A DNA stretch of 64,000 nt, taken from Tessaracoccus aquimaris (GTDB taxonomy: Bacteria; Actinomycetota; Actinomycetes; Propionibacteriales; Propionibacteriaceae). Positions 55,886-64,000 of the stretch are shown here, in pieces; position 1 is the stretch's first letter, and each line of letters opens with the position of its first letter. Made by a program: the position numbers and the translations under genes. A model generated the notes under the pieces. That model saw only the letters and a list, made by a program, of their open reading frames with translations. It was not told the origin of the DNA and ran no database searches. The stretch covers positions 1,612,001 through 1,676,000 of the forward strand of contig NZ_CP019606.1 in NCBI RefSeq assembly GCF_001997345.1. Direction: 5' to 3'.

Positions 55886-56479
55886 TCAGCCGAGCCGCAT
55901 CGTGGTGAGGCAGGTCGGGTCGTCCGCGCCGGTGCCGACCCGGGTGGTGGCGCTTCTGCCGTCTGCGGTGATCGTGACGGTGGCGTCGATGTCGCGCGGC
56001 AACCAGAATCCCACGAAGCCGTTGGGGCCGGTCGTGGCGTCCCCCGCGTAGATCTGAGTGCCGTCGTCGCCGACGATGGTGACGTCGAGGTCGGCGTCGA
56101 CCAACTCCCCCTGGCAGCCCGAGAGGCTGTGGTTGTAGCACTCGTGGGTCTGGCCGACGTAGGGGGCGATCGAGAGGTAGAAGGCGTCCTCGATGGGCAG
56201 GCTGATCTCGGACGTGTCATCGGCGAGGATCAGTTCGCCGGAGCGCACGGAGCCGAACGGCCCGGCCTCGCGGTCGTCGTTGGTCGCGTCGAGTGCGTCG
56301 ACGATCTCCGTGACGCTCTTGCCCTCCAGTCCGTGTGCAGCGAGGAACGCGTCGACGCCGGCGGGGGCAGCGGCTGACGGTGCGGCGGTCGGCGGCGTGA
56401 TGGCCGGCTGGTCCGCGGAACAGGCGCCGAGGGCGATCACGGCGATCAACGATGCGGTGGCGGCGGGCAGGGTACGCAC
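55886..56479 (-). CDS. CueP-like periplasmic copper-binding lipoprotein
   Basis: 197 residues. Lipoprotein signal with lipobox LGAC (Cys20), a Pro/Ala/Thr linker, then the CueP fold: THECYNHSLSGCQGEL supplies two cysteines eight residues apart, FVGFWLPRDIDATVTI and GADDPTCLTTMRLG supply a third near the C-terminus. In Salmonella CueP these cysteines bind periplasmic copper and help reduce Cu(II). Start GTG 56479, AAAGG upstream. A palindromic metal-repressor-like site lies in its promoter. Confidence 0.85.
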   Translation of the reverse strand: MRTLPAATASLIAVIALGACSADQPAITPPTAAPSAAAPAGVDAFLAAHGLEGKSVTEIVDALDATNDDREAGPFGSVRSGELILADDTSEISLPIEDAFYLSIAPYVGQTHECYNHSLSGCQGELVDADLDVTIVGDDGTQIYAGDATTGPNGFVGFWLPRDIDATVTITADGRSATTRVGTGADDPTCLTTMRLG

Positions 56480-56509
56480 TGGGGTGCCTTTCGGTTGGGC
56501 GGTGACGAC

Positions 56510-56537
56510 ACCCTAGAAGATACCCGGTGGGGGTATC
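56510..56537 (-). promoter_or_regulatory. cueP promoter with candidate CsoR-type operator
   Basis: GATACCC (56519-56525) and GGGTATC (56531-56537) form a perfect palindrome with a five-base spacer, similar to CsoR copper-repressor sites (ATACCC...GGGTAT). The minus-strand -10 TAGGGT is at 56510-56515, so a bound repressor would cover the upstream promoter region. The link to copper is inferred from the downstream CueP-like gene. Confidence 0.6.
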
Positions 56538-56557
56538 TCCACAAGGGGCGGGTCCGG

Positions 56558-56931
56558 TTACCCTTCGAGAGGCGCCGCGTGGAGCGCCACAAGGATGCGT
56601 GCGTGCCGGATCAGGAACAGGTTCTCGTCCAGGCGCTTGCGGCGCAGCCACCCGGTCACCTCGTCGTTGTGCTTGCTCGCGTTGCACGAGGGGCAGGCGG
56701 GCACCACGTTGTCGAGGGTGTACCTGCCGCCTCGGGAGACGGGCAGCACACAGTCGCGCTGCAGCGCGGTGCCGACGGCCTCGCAGTAGGCACAGGCCCC
56801 CACGCCGAGACGATGTCGCCCCACTGCGCGTCGGTGAGGTCGTTGTCGACCCTGGCGAGCCGGTTCCTGCGACGCTTCGCGTACCTGGCTCGGGTCGCCG
56901 CCGAGGCGGTGATCTTGCGTCGTTGTGGCAC
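56558..56931 (-). CDS. HNH-type nuclease-like protein, frameshifted as sequenced
   Basis: Basic N-terminus (RARYAKRRRNRLARVD), then CAYCEAVGTALQ and VPACPSCNASK, the two zinc-binding CxxC pairs of an HNH domain, separated by QRDCVLPVSRGG. The frame breaks at CCCCC 56797-56801; one added base joins both parts into 124 residues. The first His of the HNH motif (usually DHVxPxSRGG) is Cys here, so nuclease activity is doubtful. GTG 56931 has a TACCAT box six bases upstream. It follows dinB by 28 bases at the end of the mutagenesis cassette. Confidence 0.7.
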
Positions 56932-56937
56932 GCCTGG

Positions 56938-56943
56938 ATGGTA
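56938..56943 (-). promoter_or_regulatory. Leaderless -10 box of the HNH gene
   Basis: TACCAT on the minus strand, six bases before the GTG at 56931. Confidence 0.35.
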
Positions 56944-56959
56944 CCGACCCGTTGCCGGT

Positions 56960-58147
56960 TCAGCCCGCAGCCGTGAGGACGTCGGCGCGCCGGGCCAGCC
57001 GGGCGCGCTGCACCGCCTGCGGCCCGAACCGCAGCACCGCACGGTCGATGGCCTCCTCCGCCTCCCCCCAACCGCGGGCCGGCTCGTCGAGAGCGGGTTG
57101 CTGGTAGGTCTCGGTCTTTGGCACCAGTTTCTCGACGCGCACCCCGATGCGGCGGATCCGGGCGCGCTGCAGCCCGAGCCTCTCGAACAGGCGCAGCGCC
57201 TCGGCGTAGATGTCGTTGGTGCGGTCGGTGTAGGCCTTGAGGGTGCCGGTGCGGGTGATGGTGGTGAAGTCGGCGAAGCGCACCGAGAGGGTTACGGTCC
57301 TGCCGACCATCTCCTGCGCCCGCATCCTGCCTGCGGTGCGGTCCGCCATCCGCAGGATCTCGGTGACGACGAGGGCGGGGTCGTCGGTGTCGCGCCCGAA
57401 GGTCTCCTGCGATCCGACGCTGTGCTCGGCCGGTTCCCTGACGAGCACCGAGCGGTCGTCGCGGCCCCAGGCGAGGTCGAACAGCAGGCCGCCCTGCCCG
57501 TCGCCGAGCGCCCGCTGCAGGGTGGCCTTCGAGGTGTTTGCCACATCGCGCACCGACTCGAGCCCGAGGCGGTGCAACTTGCCCGCGGTGGCCTCCCCCA
57601 CGCCCCAGATCGCCTCGACCGGCAGCGGGTGCAGGAAGCCGATCACCTGGTCCGCGGTGATCCACACCAACCCGTCGGGCTTTGCCTGTTTGGAGGCGAG
57701 CTTCGCGATGAACTTGCTCGGCCCGATGCCGACCGAGCAGGCGATGCCCTGTTCGTCCATCACCTGGGCGCGCAGCCGCTCCCCGATCGCCACCGGGTCA
57801 CCGCCGAGCCTGCGCAGCGCGGTGGTCAGGTCGATGAACGCCTCGTCGATGGAGGCCATCTCGACCCGATCGGTGACGGTGTCGAAGATCTCGGCGATGC
57901 CAGCGGAGACCGCGGTGTAATGGTCGAAGTCGGGATGCACGACGGCGACCTGGGGGCACATCCGGCGGGCCCGGCTGGTGGGCATGCCGGAGGTGATGCC
58001 GAAGCGCCGTGCCGGGTAGTTGGCCGACAGCACCACCCCCCTGGTGGAGCCGCCGACGAACATGGGCACGTCGCGCAGTTCCGGGTGCCGTGCCATCTCG
58101 ACGGAGGCGTAGAACGCGTCCATGTCCACGTGGGCGATCACTGTCAC
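56960..58147 (-). CDS. dinB: DNA polymerase IV (Y family)
   Basis: 395 residues. Translesion polymerase. The catalytic carboxylates are present: HVDMDAFYASVE (Asp8) and MASIDEAFIDL (SIDE). The steric-gate region is FYAS and the fingers/palm order is normal; SVGIGPSKFIAKLASKQAKPDG and IWGVGEATAGKL are family motifs. Because the active site is intact it is a real DinB, not the inactive ImuB usually paired with DnaE2. GTG with GGAAGG upstream, four bases after dnaE2, so co-transcribed with it. Confidence 0.93.
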   Translation of the reverse strand: MTVIAHVDMDAFYASVEMARHPELRDVPMFVGGSTRGVVLSANYPARRFGITSGMPTSRARRMCPQVAVVHPDFDHYTAVSAGIAEIFDTVTDRVEMASIDEAFIDLTTALRRLGGDPVAIGERLRAQVMDEQGIACSVGIGPSKFIAKLASKQAKPDGLVWITADQVIGFLHPLPVEAIWGVGEATAGKLHRLGLESVRDVANTSKATLQRALGDGQGGLLFDLAWGRDDRSVLVREPAEHSVGSQETFGRDTDDPALVVTEILRMADRTAGRMRAQEMVGRTVTLSVRFADFTTITRTGTLKAYTDRTNDIYAEALRLFERLGLQRARIRRIGVRVEKLVPKTETYQQPALDEPARGWGEAEEAIDRAVLRFGPQAVQRARLARRADVLTAAG

Positions 58148-58151
58148 GGGG

Positions 58152-61100
58152 TCACCTTCCTGAGCTTCCCGGGCTGGAGTGCCACAGCTTCCGCGGCGCC
58201 TCGGCGGCCCCGGTGCCCGCGGGCTTGATGTCGGAATAGGGCGACTGCTTGAACCCGCTCGCGTGCACCAGGACGCGGCGACGGCCCATGCCTCCCGCGC
58301 GGGTGTGGCGCTGCGGATCGGGCGGCGGCTCGAAGCCCTCTGGCGCTGGCTCGTCCGGGTCGGCGGCTTGGGGCGCGTTCGCGGCGTCGGCGGCCGGGCG
58401 GCGCGTCTCCTCCCAGGTGCCGACCAGCGAGTAGCCCTCGGGCACCTCGTCCAGGATGGCGGTGACGGCGGCGATGGCCTCCTCCTCGGTCGCGCCCTGG
58501 TTGAGCGCGGCGCGCCACGCCTCGTCGAGGGTGCCGAGGTCCCAGGCGCCGGTGGCGCGGATCGAGATGCCGCGCGGCCCGGTGCGGCGGATCTTGCCGC
58601 GTACCAGCAGCATCCACGACGAGAAGACCGTCGCGGCGTAGGGCCCCTGCACGTCCTCGAAGAAGGTGGTGTCGACGGGGCCGGTCGAGTCGTCGAGGGT
58701 GAGGAAGATCACGCGCCGCCCGGAGCGGACGGGCGGGGTCTGGGTGGCGACCTTCACGCCCGCGACCAGCACCTCCTCCTGGTTGCGGTGCTGCAGCAGG
58801 ACGCGCGAACTCGACGCCCCGATGGCGCGCAGCAGCGGCAGGTAGCGGCCCATGATGTGCTGGCTCGCGTCAAGGCCGAGGATCTCCAGTTCGGCCTTGA
58901 GCCGCTGGTCGTCGTCCATCTCCGGGAGCCCGGTGACGGCGACATCGGCGGTCGGCTCGGCCTCGGCGTCGCCGAAGTCGAGCGCGGTCTGCACGGCCTG
59001 TGCCGCGCGGTCGGCCTGCTGGCGCTGCGCCCTTGCCAACTCGGCGGGGTCGGCGCTGAGCACCTGCTGCCTGCGGCCCTTGGCCCGCGCGGCCACCCGT
59101 TCGTCTGCCCGGCGGGCGCGGTGCAGGTCGGCGAGCGCGAGCAGCAGGTCGCGGCGGGTGACCTGGCCGTGCCTGGTGATGGCGGCGCGCCGCCCGATGC
59201 CGTAGAGCCGGTCGAAGCCGCCCGCCAGGACGAGCCGCTCGACGACGGGCTCGGCGACCCGTGCCCTCGCCCAGAAGTCACTGAGGGAGGCGAACGGCTG
59301 GCCCGCAACGATCCGCTCGATCTCTGGCTCGGAGATGCCCTTGACGTCGGCGAGCGAGAGCCGGATGCCCCACCCGTCGACCTGCGGCAGCCCGTCGGCG
59401 GCCGGGATCGCCCCCATCGCGAAGTGCTCCGGCAGCGTCACCGACTCCTCGTCGTCCGTCTCCTCGAGGCGTTCGGCGCGGTACCGGCCGGTGCTGCGGT
59501 TGACGTCGAGCCCGAGCACCGAGATGTTCATCCGACGCGCCTCCTCGAGCAGCAGTCGCTTGGGGTACATGCCAGGGTCGTGGGTGAGGATGCCGGAGAG
59601 GAAGTGCGCCGGGTAGTGCCGCTTCAGCCAGGCTGACTGGTAGGTGGGCAGCGCGAAGGCGGCGGCGTGCGCCTTGCAGAACCCGAACGAGGCGAAGGAT
59701 TCGAGGATGAACCAGATCTGTTCGGTGACCTGCTCCCCGTAGCCGCGCTCGACGGCGAGCCTCGTGAACCACTTCCTGACCTTCGCCTGACCCTCGGAGT
59801 CGCCGAGCGCGCGGCGCACCTCGTCGCCCTGGGCAAGCGTGCAGCCGGTGACGGCGGCGATGATCATGATGATCTGTTCGTGGAAGACGACCACGCCGTA
59901 GGTCTGTTCGAGCGCGGGGATCAGGCTGTCGTGCAGGTACTCGGGCGCCGTCCAGCCCTGCCGCGATTCCAGGAAGGGCGTGACCATGTCGGACTTGACG
60001 GGGCCCGGCCGGAACAAGGAGATGTCGACGATCAGGTCGTGGAAGGTCTCGGGGCCGAACTTACCGACCAATTCCCGCTGGCCGGGCGACTCGATCTGGA
60101 AGCAGCCGAGCGTGGCCCGGTGGGCGATCATGTCGTAGACCGCCTCGTCATCGAACGGGGCGAGCGCGTCGATGTCGGGCGTGGGGCCCTCCGCTTCGGT
60201 GCGGTCGATCTCTTCGAGGGCGTGCGCCATGGCCGACTGCATCCGGATGCCGAGCACGTCCAACTTCAGCAGCCCGAGGTCCTCGACATCGTCCTTGTCG
60301 AACTGGCTCATCGGGTAGCCGCCATAGCTGGCCTCGAGCGGGGTGCGCTGCCCGAGCGACGAGTCGCTGAGGATCACGCCGCACGGGTGCAGCGCGATGT
60401 GGCGGGGCAGCCCGTCGAGGGACTCGACCAGCCCGAAGAGCATGTCGAGGCGCCGCTCCCCCAGCCCCGCGGCGCGCAACTCGGGCAGGTCGCGCAGCGC
60501 GTTGCGGGCGTCGCGGGCCCGGATGTGCGGGAAGGCCTTCGCCATGGCGTCGATCTCGACGGGCGGCAGACTGAGCGCGGCGCCGACGTCGCGGACGGCG
60601 TGCCGGACCCGGTAGGTCTCGATCATGGCGACGCAGGCGACGCGCTGCCCCCGAAGGTCTCGAGGATCTTGTCGTAGACCTCGGTGCGGCGCGCCGACTC
60701 GACGTCGAGGTCGATGTCGGGCAGCGCCATCCTGAGCGGCGACAGGAAGCGCTCCATGATGAGGCCGTAGCGGATCGGGTCGACCCCCGAGACGCCGAGC
60801 GCGTAGTTGACGAGGCTGCCCGCGCCGGACCCCCTGGCCGCGCACCGGATGCCGAGGTCGCGGACCAGCCCGACGACGTCGGCGACGGTGAGGAAGTAGG
60901 ACTCGAACCCCATCCGGCCGATCACCGACAGTTCCTCGTCGAGGCGGTCGAACACGTCGGCCCCCGGCGAGGCGTAGCGCTCGGCGATGCCCGCCTCGCA
61001 GCGCGCACGTAGCGCGGCAGGTGCCTCCTCCGGCGTGGTGCCGAGGGTCTCGAACTCGGGGAGCCGGATCTCGCCGAGCCCGATGTCGCCGATCGGGTCG

Positions 61101-61981
61101 AGGCGGCAGCGTTCCGCGACGGCCCGGGTGGCGGCGAGCAGCGACGCGCCGTCCGCCCTGCCCGCGAGCCGGGCCGCCTCGTCGGCGGCGATACCCATCG
61201 CGGCGCCGTCCTTGAGGTAGCCCTCGGCGTTGCGGCGGTCGATGTTGCGCACGTCGAGCGGCACGAGGCGGCGGGCCGCGTCGAGGACGTCGACGGTGGC
61301 GGCCTGCTGCCTGCGCGCCATCCGCACCGCGTTGGTCAGCACCGCAGGCAGGCCCAGTTCGTCGGCGAGCCGGATGATCCCGCCCGCCTGGTGTGCGGAG
61401 GTGACGCCGCGGCCGCCTGTCTGGTGGTTGGTGGCGGCGAGCACGAGGCCCCCGCCCAGTTCGGAGCGCCACCGCACCGCTGCCAGCCGCGCCGCCTCCG
61501 GATGCCCGGCCGCGATCAGCTCGCCGATCTCGGAATCGGCGCCGAGCAGGACGAGGGTGTCGCGGCCCGCGCAGTGCTGCGCGATGGTCTCGAGAGTGAC
61601 GACCGGATCGGACCGGTCGCCGGTGAGTTGCGCAGCGGTGATCAGGGAGCAGAGCGCGCCCCAGCCAGCGCGGGAGGTGGCGAGCACCACCGCCCGGGGC
61701 AGCCGCTCGTCGCGCAACTGCCCGCCGCGGGCGGCGTTGGGGCGGCGCGGGGGCTGCCACCCTGCGGGCCGCACCGCGAGGTCGACCCCGACGATGGGCG
61801 CGACGCCCGCCTGCAGGCACGCCTTCGCGAACCGGATGGCCCCGTACAGGCCGCCGCGATCGGTGATGGCGAGCGCGTCCATGCCGTGCCGGACGGCCTC
61901 TGCGACCAGCTCGCTCGGATGCGAGGCGCCGTACTGGAAGGAGTAGCCGGAGGCCACCCTGAGGTGCACGAACTGCTCCAT
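58152..61981 (-). CDS. dnaE2: Error-prone DNA polymerase DnaE2, frameshifted as sequenced
   Basis: C-family polymerase for damage-induced mutagenesis. The N-terminal PHP domain starts FVHLRVASGYSFQYGASHP; the palm contains RGSGAGSLVNYALGVSG and PDIDLDVES (catalytic Asp-x-Asp). The frame breaks at CCCCC 60648-60652 (minus-strand GGGGG). One added G joins KILETFGG to QRVACVAMIETYRVRHAVRD and a full C-terminal part (fingers, helix-hairpin-helix, OB fold) ending PRKLWHSSPGSSG, the typical DnaE2 end. The joined length is 1276 residues, longer than the ~1,080 of mycobacterial DnaE2. The ATG shares a base with the upstream HEPN gene stop. Confidence 0.9.
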
Positions 61982-62334
61982 CACACTGCCTCCGCCGCGA
62001 CGACCCGCTCGCGCCTGCGCAGCCAGCGCGACGCGTCGGCGAGGAACTGGTCGGTGGCGCGCACCATGTCGGCCGCGATCCGCTCGCTCGCGACGCCCGC
62101 CTTCGCGGCGGGCGCGTAGACGCCGAAGTAGGCGGCCCATTCACCCAGTTCGGGCGCCGCTGCGGCGAGCAGTTCCCACGCATCGGTGCGGCCGCGGACG
62201 CGGCGGGGCGAGGCGGCGATCACCGCGAGCGCGATCTGCTGCGCCGCGCGGTAGGCGACGCCGAACCGCGCCGCTGGCGGGTCGGCGTACTCGGCCTCGA
62301 TGATGAGCCGCTGGGCATGGCTGAGGTCGATCAT
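61981..62334 (-). CDS. SAV_6107-family HEPN domain protein
   Basis: 117 residues, all-alpha. It matches the SAV_6107 HEPN family found beside dnaE2 in actinomycetes (AEYADPPAARFGVAYRAAQQIALAVI; RTDAWELLAAAAPELGEWAAYFG). No canonical RxxxxH RNase motif is evident, so a structural or nucleotide-binding role is as likely as RNase activity. One-base overlaps with both neighbours show tight coupling in the SOS-controlled operon. Confidence 0.8.
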   Translation of the reverse strand: MIDLSHAQRLIIEAEYADPPAARFGVAYRAAQQIALAVIAASPRRVRGRTDAWELLAAAAPELGEWAAYFGVYAPAAKAGVASERIAADMVRATDQFLADASRWLRRRERVVAAEAV

Positions 62335-62636
62335 CAGTCGAGCACCGCCTGCAGCACCCAGTCCTGCGCGTCGACGGTGCGGGCCAGTTCGTAGACGCCG
62401 CGGTGCCCGCCGTTGCCCGCCTCCACCCTCCACACCTCGCGCTCGCCGAGCGGATCGGCTCCGTCCGCCTCGACGGCCTCTCCCCGGAGCGCGCGGGCCT
62501 GTTGGCCTGACCACCAGGGCGTCGCCCTGCTCCACCTGCCCTGGACCTCCTTGACCAGCAGCAGCCTGTCGCGCCAGATGAACTGGCGCGGCTGGTCCGA
62601 AAACAGCACGTGGATGGGTTCGTCGTAGGTACGCAT
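62334..62636 (-). CDS. DUF6504 family protein
   Basis: 100 residues. It begins RTYDEPIHVLFSDQPRQFIWRDRLLLVKEV and has WWSGQQARALRG and EVWRVEAG, a small beta-rich protein regularly encoded with dnaE2 and the SAV_6107 HEPN protein in actinomycetes. Function unknown; a role in the mutagenic polymerase complex is inferred only from context. First gene of the operon. Confidence 0.8.
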   Translation of the reverse strand: MRTYDEPIHVLFSDQPRQFIWRDRLLLVKEVQGRWSRATPWWSGQQARALRGEAVEADGADPLGEREVWRVEAGNGGHRGVYELARTVDAQDWVLQAVLD

Positions 62637-62983
62637 GGCCGCCTCCCGGGGATCGTTCGATTCTTCGAAAACTGCTCATTCGACCCGGGAGCCCCGGACC
62701 GGCGTGGGGGTCGAATCCACGCCGGGCCGGGGCGGCCCATACCCGTTTCGCCTGTTCACACCAGAGCTTCCCCGAACTAATCGAACAGGCGTTCGGATGA
62801 AGACAACTATAGGCTCCCCCTCCGACAAGACGTCAAGCCCAACGCGAAGAATTGTGGATAACGCAAAAGTTCTGTCCACAGGCATGGGTCCGGTGGCAAC
62901 GGCCCGGCCCGCCGGCCTATGACCGGGCATGGGAGGCCGCGTTGTCCGGGCGTGGCGCTACTGTCCAGGAAGGAGGGGAAGCG
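62637..62983. other. Intergenic region between the mutagenesis operon and NADAR gene
   Basis: About 350 bases between divergent genes. It contains an SOS box (62781-62796) and a GC-rich inverted stretch around 62695-62745 (CCGGACCGGCGTGG and CCACGCCGGGCCGG). The region 62800-62880 is the most AT-rich of the neighbourhood, probably promoter DNA. No small open frame with a ribosome binding site was found. Confidence 0.5.
62781..62796. promoter_or_regulatory. lexA box: LexA-binding SOS box
   Basis: TCGAACAGGCGTTCGG fits the Gram-positive consensus CGAAC-N4-GTTCG with both half-sites perfect. On the minus strand TTGTCT (62801-62806) could be the -35 and the site falls in the following spacer, so LexA would block transcription of DUF6504-HEPN-dnaE2-dinB. 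Confidence 0.85.
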
Positions 62984-63562
62984 ATGGCAACCGATCGGGA
63001 ACGTGTACTGCTCGACGCGGCGATCGCGCGCGCCGCGAGCGGTGCGGAACCGGACCCGTTGCTGTTCTGGGGACACACCGGGCGAGCAGGCCAGGTCGGC
63101 CGGGAGTGTCTGAGCCAGTGGTACCCGGCCACCTTCGACGTCGACGGCGTCCGCTACGCCAACGCCGAGCAGTACATGATGGCGGGCAAGGCCCGCGTCT
63201 TCTGCGACGAGGAGGCGCTTGCCGCGATCCTCGCCGCCGACTCCCCCGAGGAGATGAAGCGCCTCGGGCGCAAGGTGCGCGGCTACGACCGGGAGCGTTG
63301 GGAGGCGGCGCGCTTCGCGATCGTGGTCGAGGGAAACGCCGCCAAGTTCGGCAGCCACGACGTGCTGCGCGGCTTCCTCCTCGACACCGGCGACCGCCTG
63401 ATCGTCGAGGCATCGCCGGCGGATCGGGTCTGGGGCATCGGCCTCGCGGCCTCGGACGAGCGCGCGGGCGATCCGCGTCGGTGGCGGGGGCTCAACCTCC
63501 TCGGCTTCGCGCTGATGGAGGCACGCGCCACGCTCCGCGCGGCCGACGCCGGGGGCGACTGA
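62984..63562 (+). CDS. NADAR family protein (YbiA-like)
   Basis: 192 residues. Family motifs: LLFWGHT, LSQWYPATFDVDGVRYANAEQYMMAGKA (the NAEQYMM core), VRGYDRERWEAARFAIVVEGNAAKF, and DRVWGIGLAASD with WRGLNLLGFALM. NADAR proteins hydrolyse N-glycosidic bonds in damaged riboflavin intermediates or remove ADP-ribose from nucleobases. AAGGAGG lies before the ATG. It is divergent from the SOS cassette, and whether it shares the LexA site is unclear. Confidence 0.88.
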   Translation: MATDRERVLLDAAIARAASGAEPDPLLFWGHTGRAGQVGRECLSQWYPATFDVDGVRYANAEQYMMAGKARVFCDEEALAAILAADSPEEMKRLGRKVRGYDRERWEAARFAIVVEGNAAKFGSHDVLRGFLLDTGDRLIVEASPADRVWGIGLAASDERAGDPRRWRGLNLLGFALMEARATLRAADAGGD

Positions 63563-63619
63563 CCCGGGCCAACCGTGGCATCATGGGCGCGCCCGCAGCG
63601 ATGACGTGAGGAGGCGGCG

Positions 63620-64000
63620 ATGGCGAAGGTGAGCGTCCGCGGCGCGACGCTGGCGGCGATGGCGGCGTCGGCGCGCCTGGCTCGCCTCGGGCACGAGGTG
63701 ACGCTTGTCACCGACGGGTTTCCCATCGACCGCGCGCTGGACGACGCCTCCCCCGTCATCGCGCTGCCCGCCACCTGGAAGGACCTCTTCAAGAAGTCCG
63801 GCGGCCACCTGCAGGCCGAACTCAACCGCGCGGGTCTGGAACTGGTGGAGGCGCCGCCGCCGCGCCACGTGCTCTCCGACGGCACGGTGCTCGACCTGCC
63901 GACCGAGCGCGGCCCGCAGTTCCGCGCCGTCCGCGACGCGCTCGGCGAGCAGGTCGCGGTCGCCTGGCGCGACCGCCTCGACGACCTCGACACCCTCTGG
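63620..64000 (+). CDS. Rossmann-type (NAD(P)/FAD-binding-like) protein, N-terminal part
   Basis: ATG at 63620 with GTGAGGAGG upstream; open to the window end (127 residues seen). The start VRGATLAAMAASARLARLGHEVTL looks like the beta-alpha-beta unit of flavin-dependent oxidoreductases, but the GxGxxG loop is degenerate (GATLAA). Then come VTDGFP and RHVLSDGTVLDLP, resembling phytoene-desaturase-like amine oxidase folds. Enzyme identity cannot be decided from this fragment. Confidence 0.5.
   Translation, partial: MAKVSVRGATLAAMAASARLARLGHEVTLVTDGFPIDRALDDASPVIALPATWKDLFKKSGGHLQAELNRAGLELVEAPPPRHVLSDGTVLDLPTERGPQFRAVRDALGEQVAVAWRDRLDDLDTLW

Noticed and set aside
56960..58147. ImuB (inactive Y-family partner of DnaE2)
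   Set aside because: The catalytic residues in HVDMDAFYASVE and the SIDE motif are intact, which fits DinB/Pol IV and not ImuB.
58152..62183. A single 1343-codon frame as dnaE2
   Set aside because: Its first ~500 codons are Arg-rich shadow sequence. The real PHP and palm domain are in the frame beginning at ATG 61981, and one homopolymer break at 60648-60652 connects the two.
62655..62690. A second LexA-like site near the DUF6504 start
   Set aside because: ATCGTTCGATTCTTCGAA has half-sites in the wrong order and spacing for CGAAC-N4-GTTCG, while the site at 62781-62796 is perfect.

Overview
The window is about 64 kb of very GC-rich chromosomal DNA from an actinomycete, most likely Propionibacteriales/Propionibacteriaceae. 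The evidence is a mycothiol-dependent enzyme family, a PdtaR-type ANTAR regulator, Wag31/DivIVA and SepF beside ftsZ, an actinobacterial dnaE2 cassette, and many genes whose start codon lies 6-7 nt after a TANNNT -10 box (leaderless transcripts). No phage, insertion sequence, CRISPR array or rRNA was seen. The only RNA genes or elements found are one tRNA-Leu(CAA) and a tandem glycine riboswitch.

Layout. 1-6.6 kb: the end of a maleylpyruvate isomerase-like gene, two tandem membrane-anchored 8-cysteine paralogues, uvrB, a cation/proton antiporter coupled to a tiny ParB-like protein, and an esterase-fold protein lacking its catalytic serine. 6.6-11.1 kb: a glycine riboswitch and gcvT-gcvH-gcvP. 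11.1-15.1 kb: a methyltransferase, a DHFR/RibD-like reductase, a drug-efflux MFS transporter divergent from its TetR regulator around a perfect palindromic operator, and coaE. 15.2-22.2 kb: a LacI-regulated ABC importer with a sulfatase and a PHP-like hydrolase, which looks like a catabolic locus for a sulfated substrate. 22.3-32.9 kb: an Ig-like repeat secreted protein, rpsA, a class E/F sortase, polA, a thioesterase, pdtaR, tRNA-Leu, pyk and an rluD-type pseudouridine synthase. 32.9-50.9 kb (minus strand): lspA, a DksA/TraR protein, and the division/cell-wall cluster, in transcription order mraZ-rsmH-ftsL-ftsI-murE-murF-mraY-murD-ftsW-murG-murC-ftsQ-ftsZ-sepF-wag31. Divergent from mraZ is a MoxR-DUF58-transglutaminase-DUF3040 block. 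55.9-63 kb: a CueP-like copper lipoprotein with a candidate CsoR-type operator, then an SOS-box-controlled mutagenesis cassette (DUF6504, HEPN protein, dnaE2, dinB, HNH protein). The window ends with a NADAR-family gene and the start of a Rossmann-type protein.

Eleven single-base frame breaks occur in ten genes (gcvT, sulfatase, rluD-type gene, lspA, wag31, ftsQ, murG twice, murE, the HNH gene, dnaE2). All are at G/C homopolymers, all are repaired by adding one G or C, and most hit genes usually essential. I read them as homopolymer under-calls in the source assembly and annotate these genes as full-length CDS with the break position stated.
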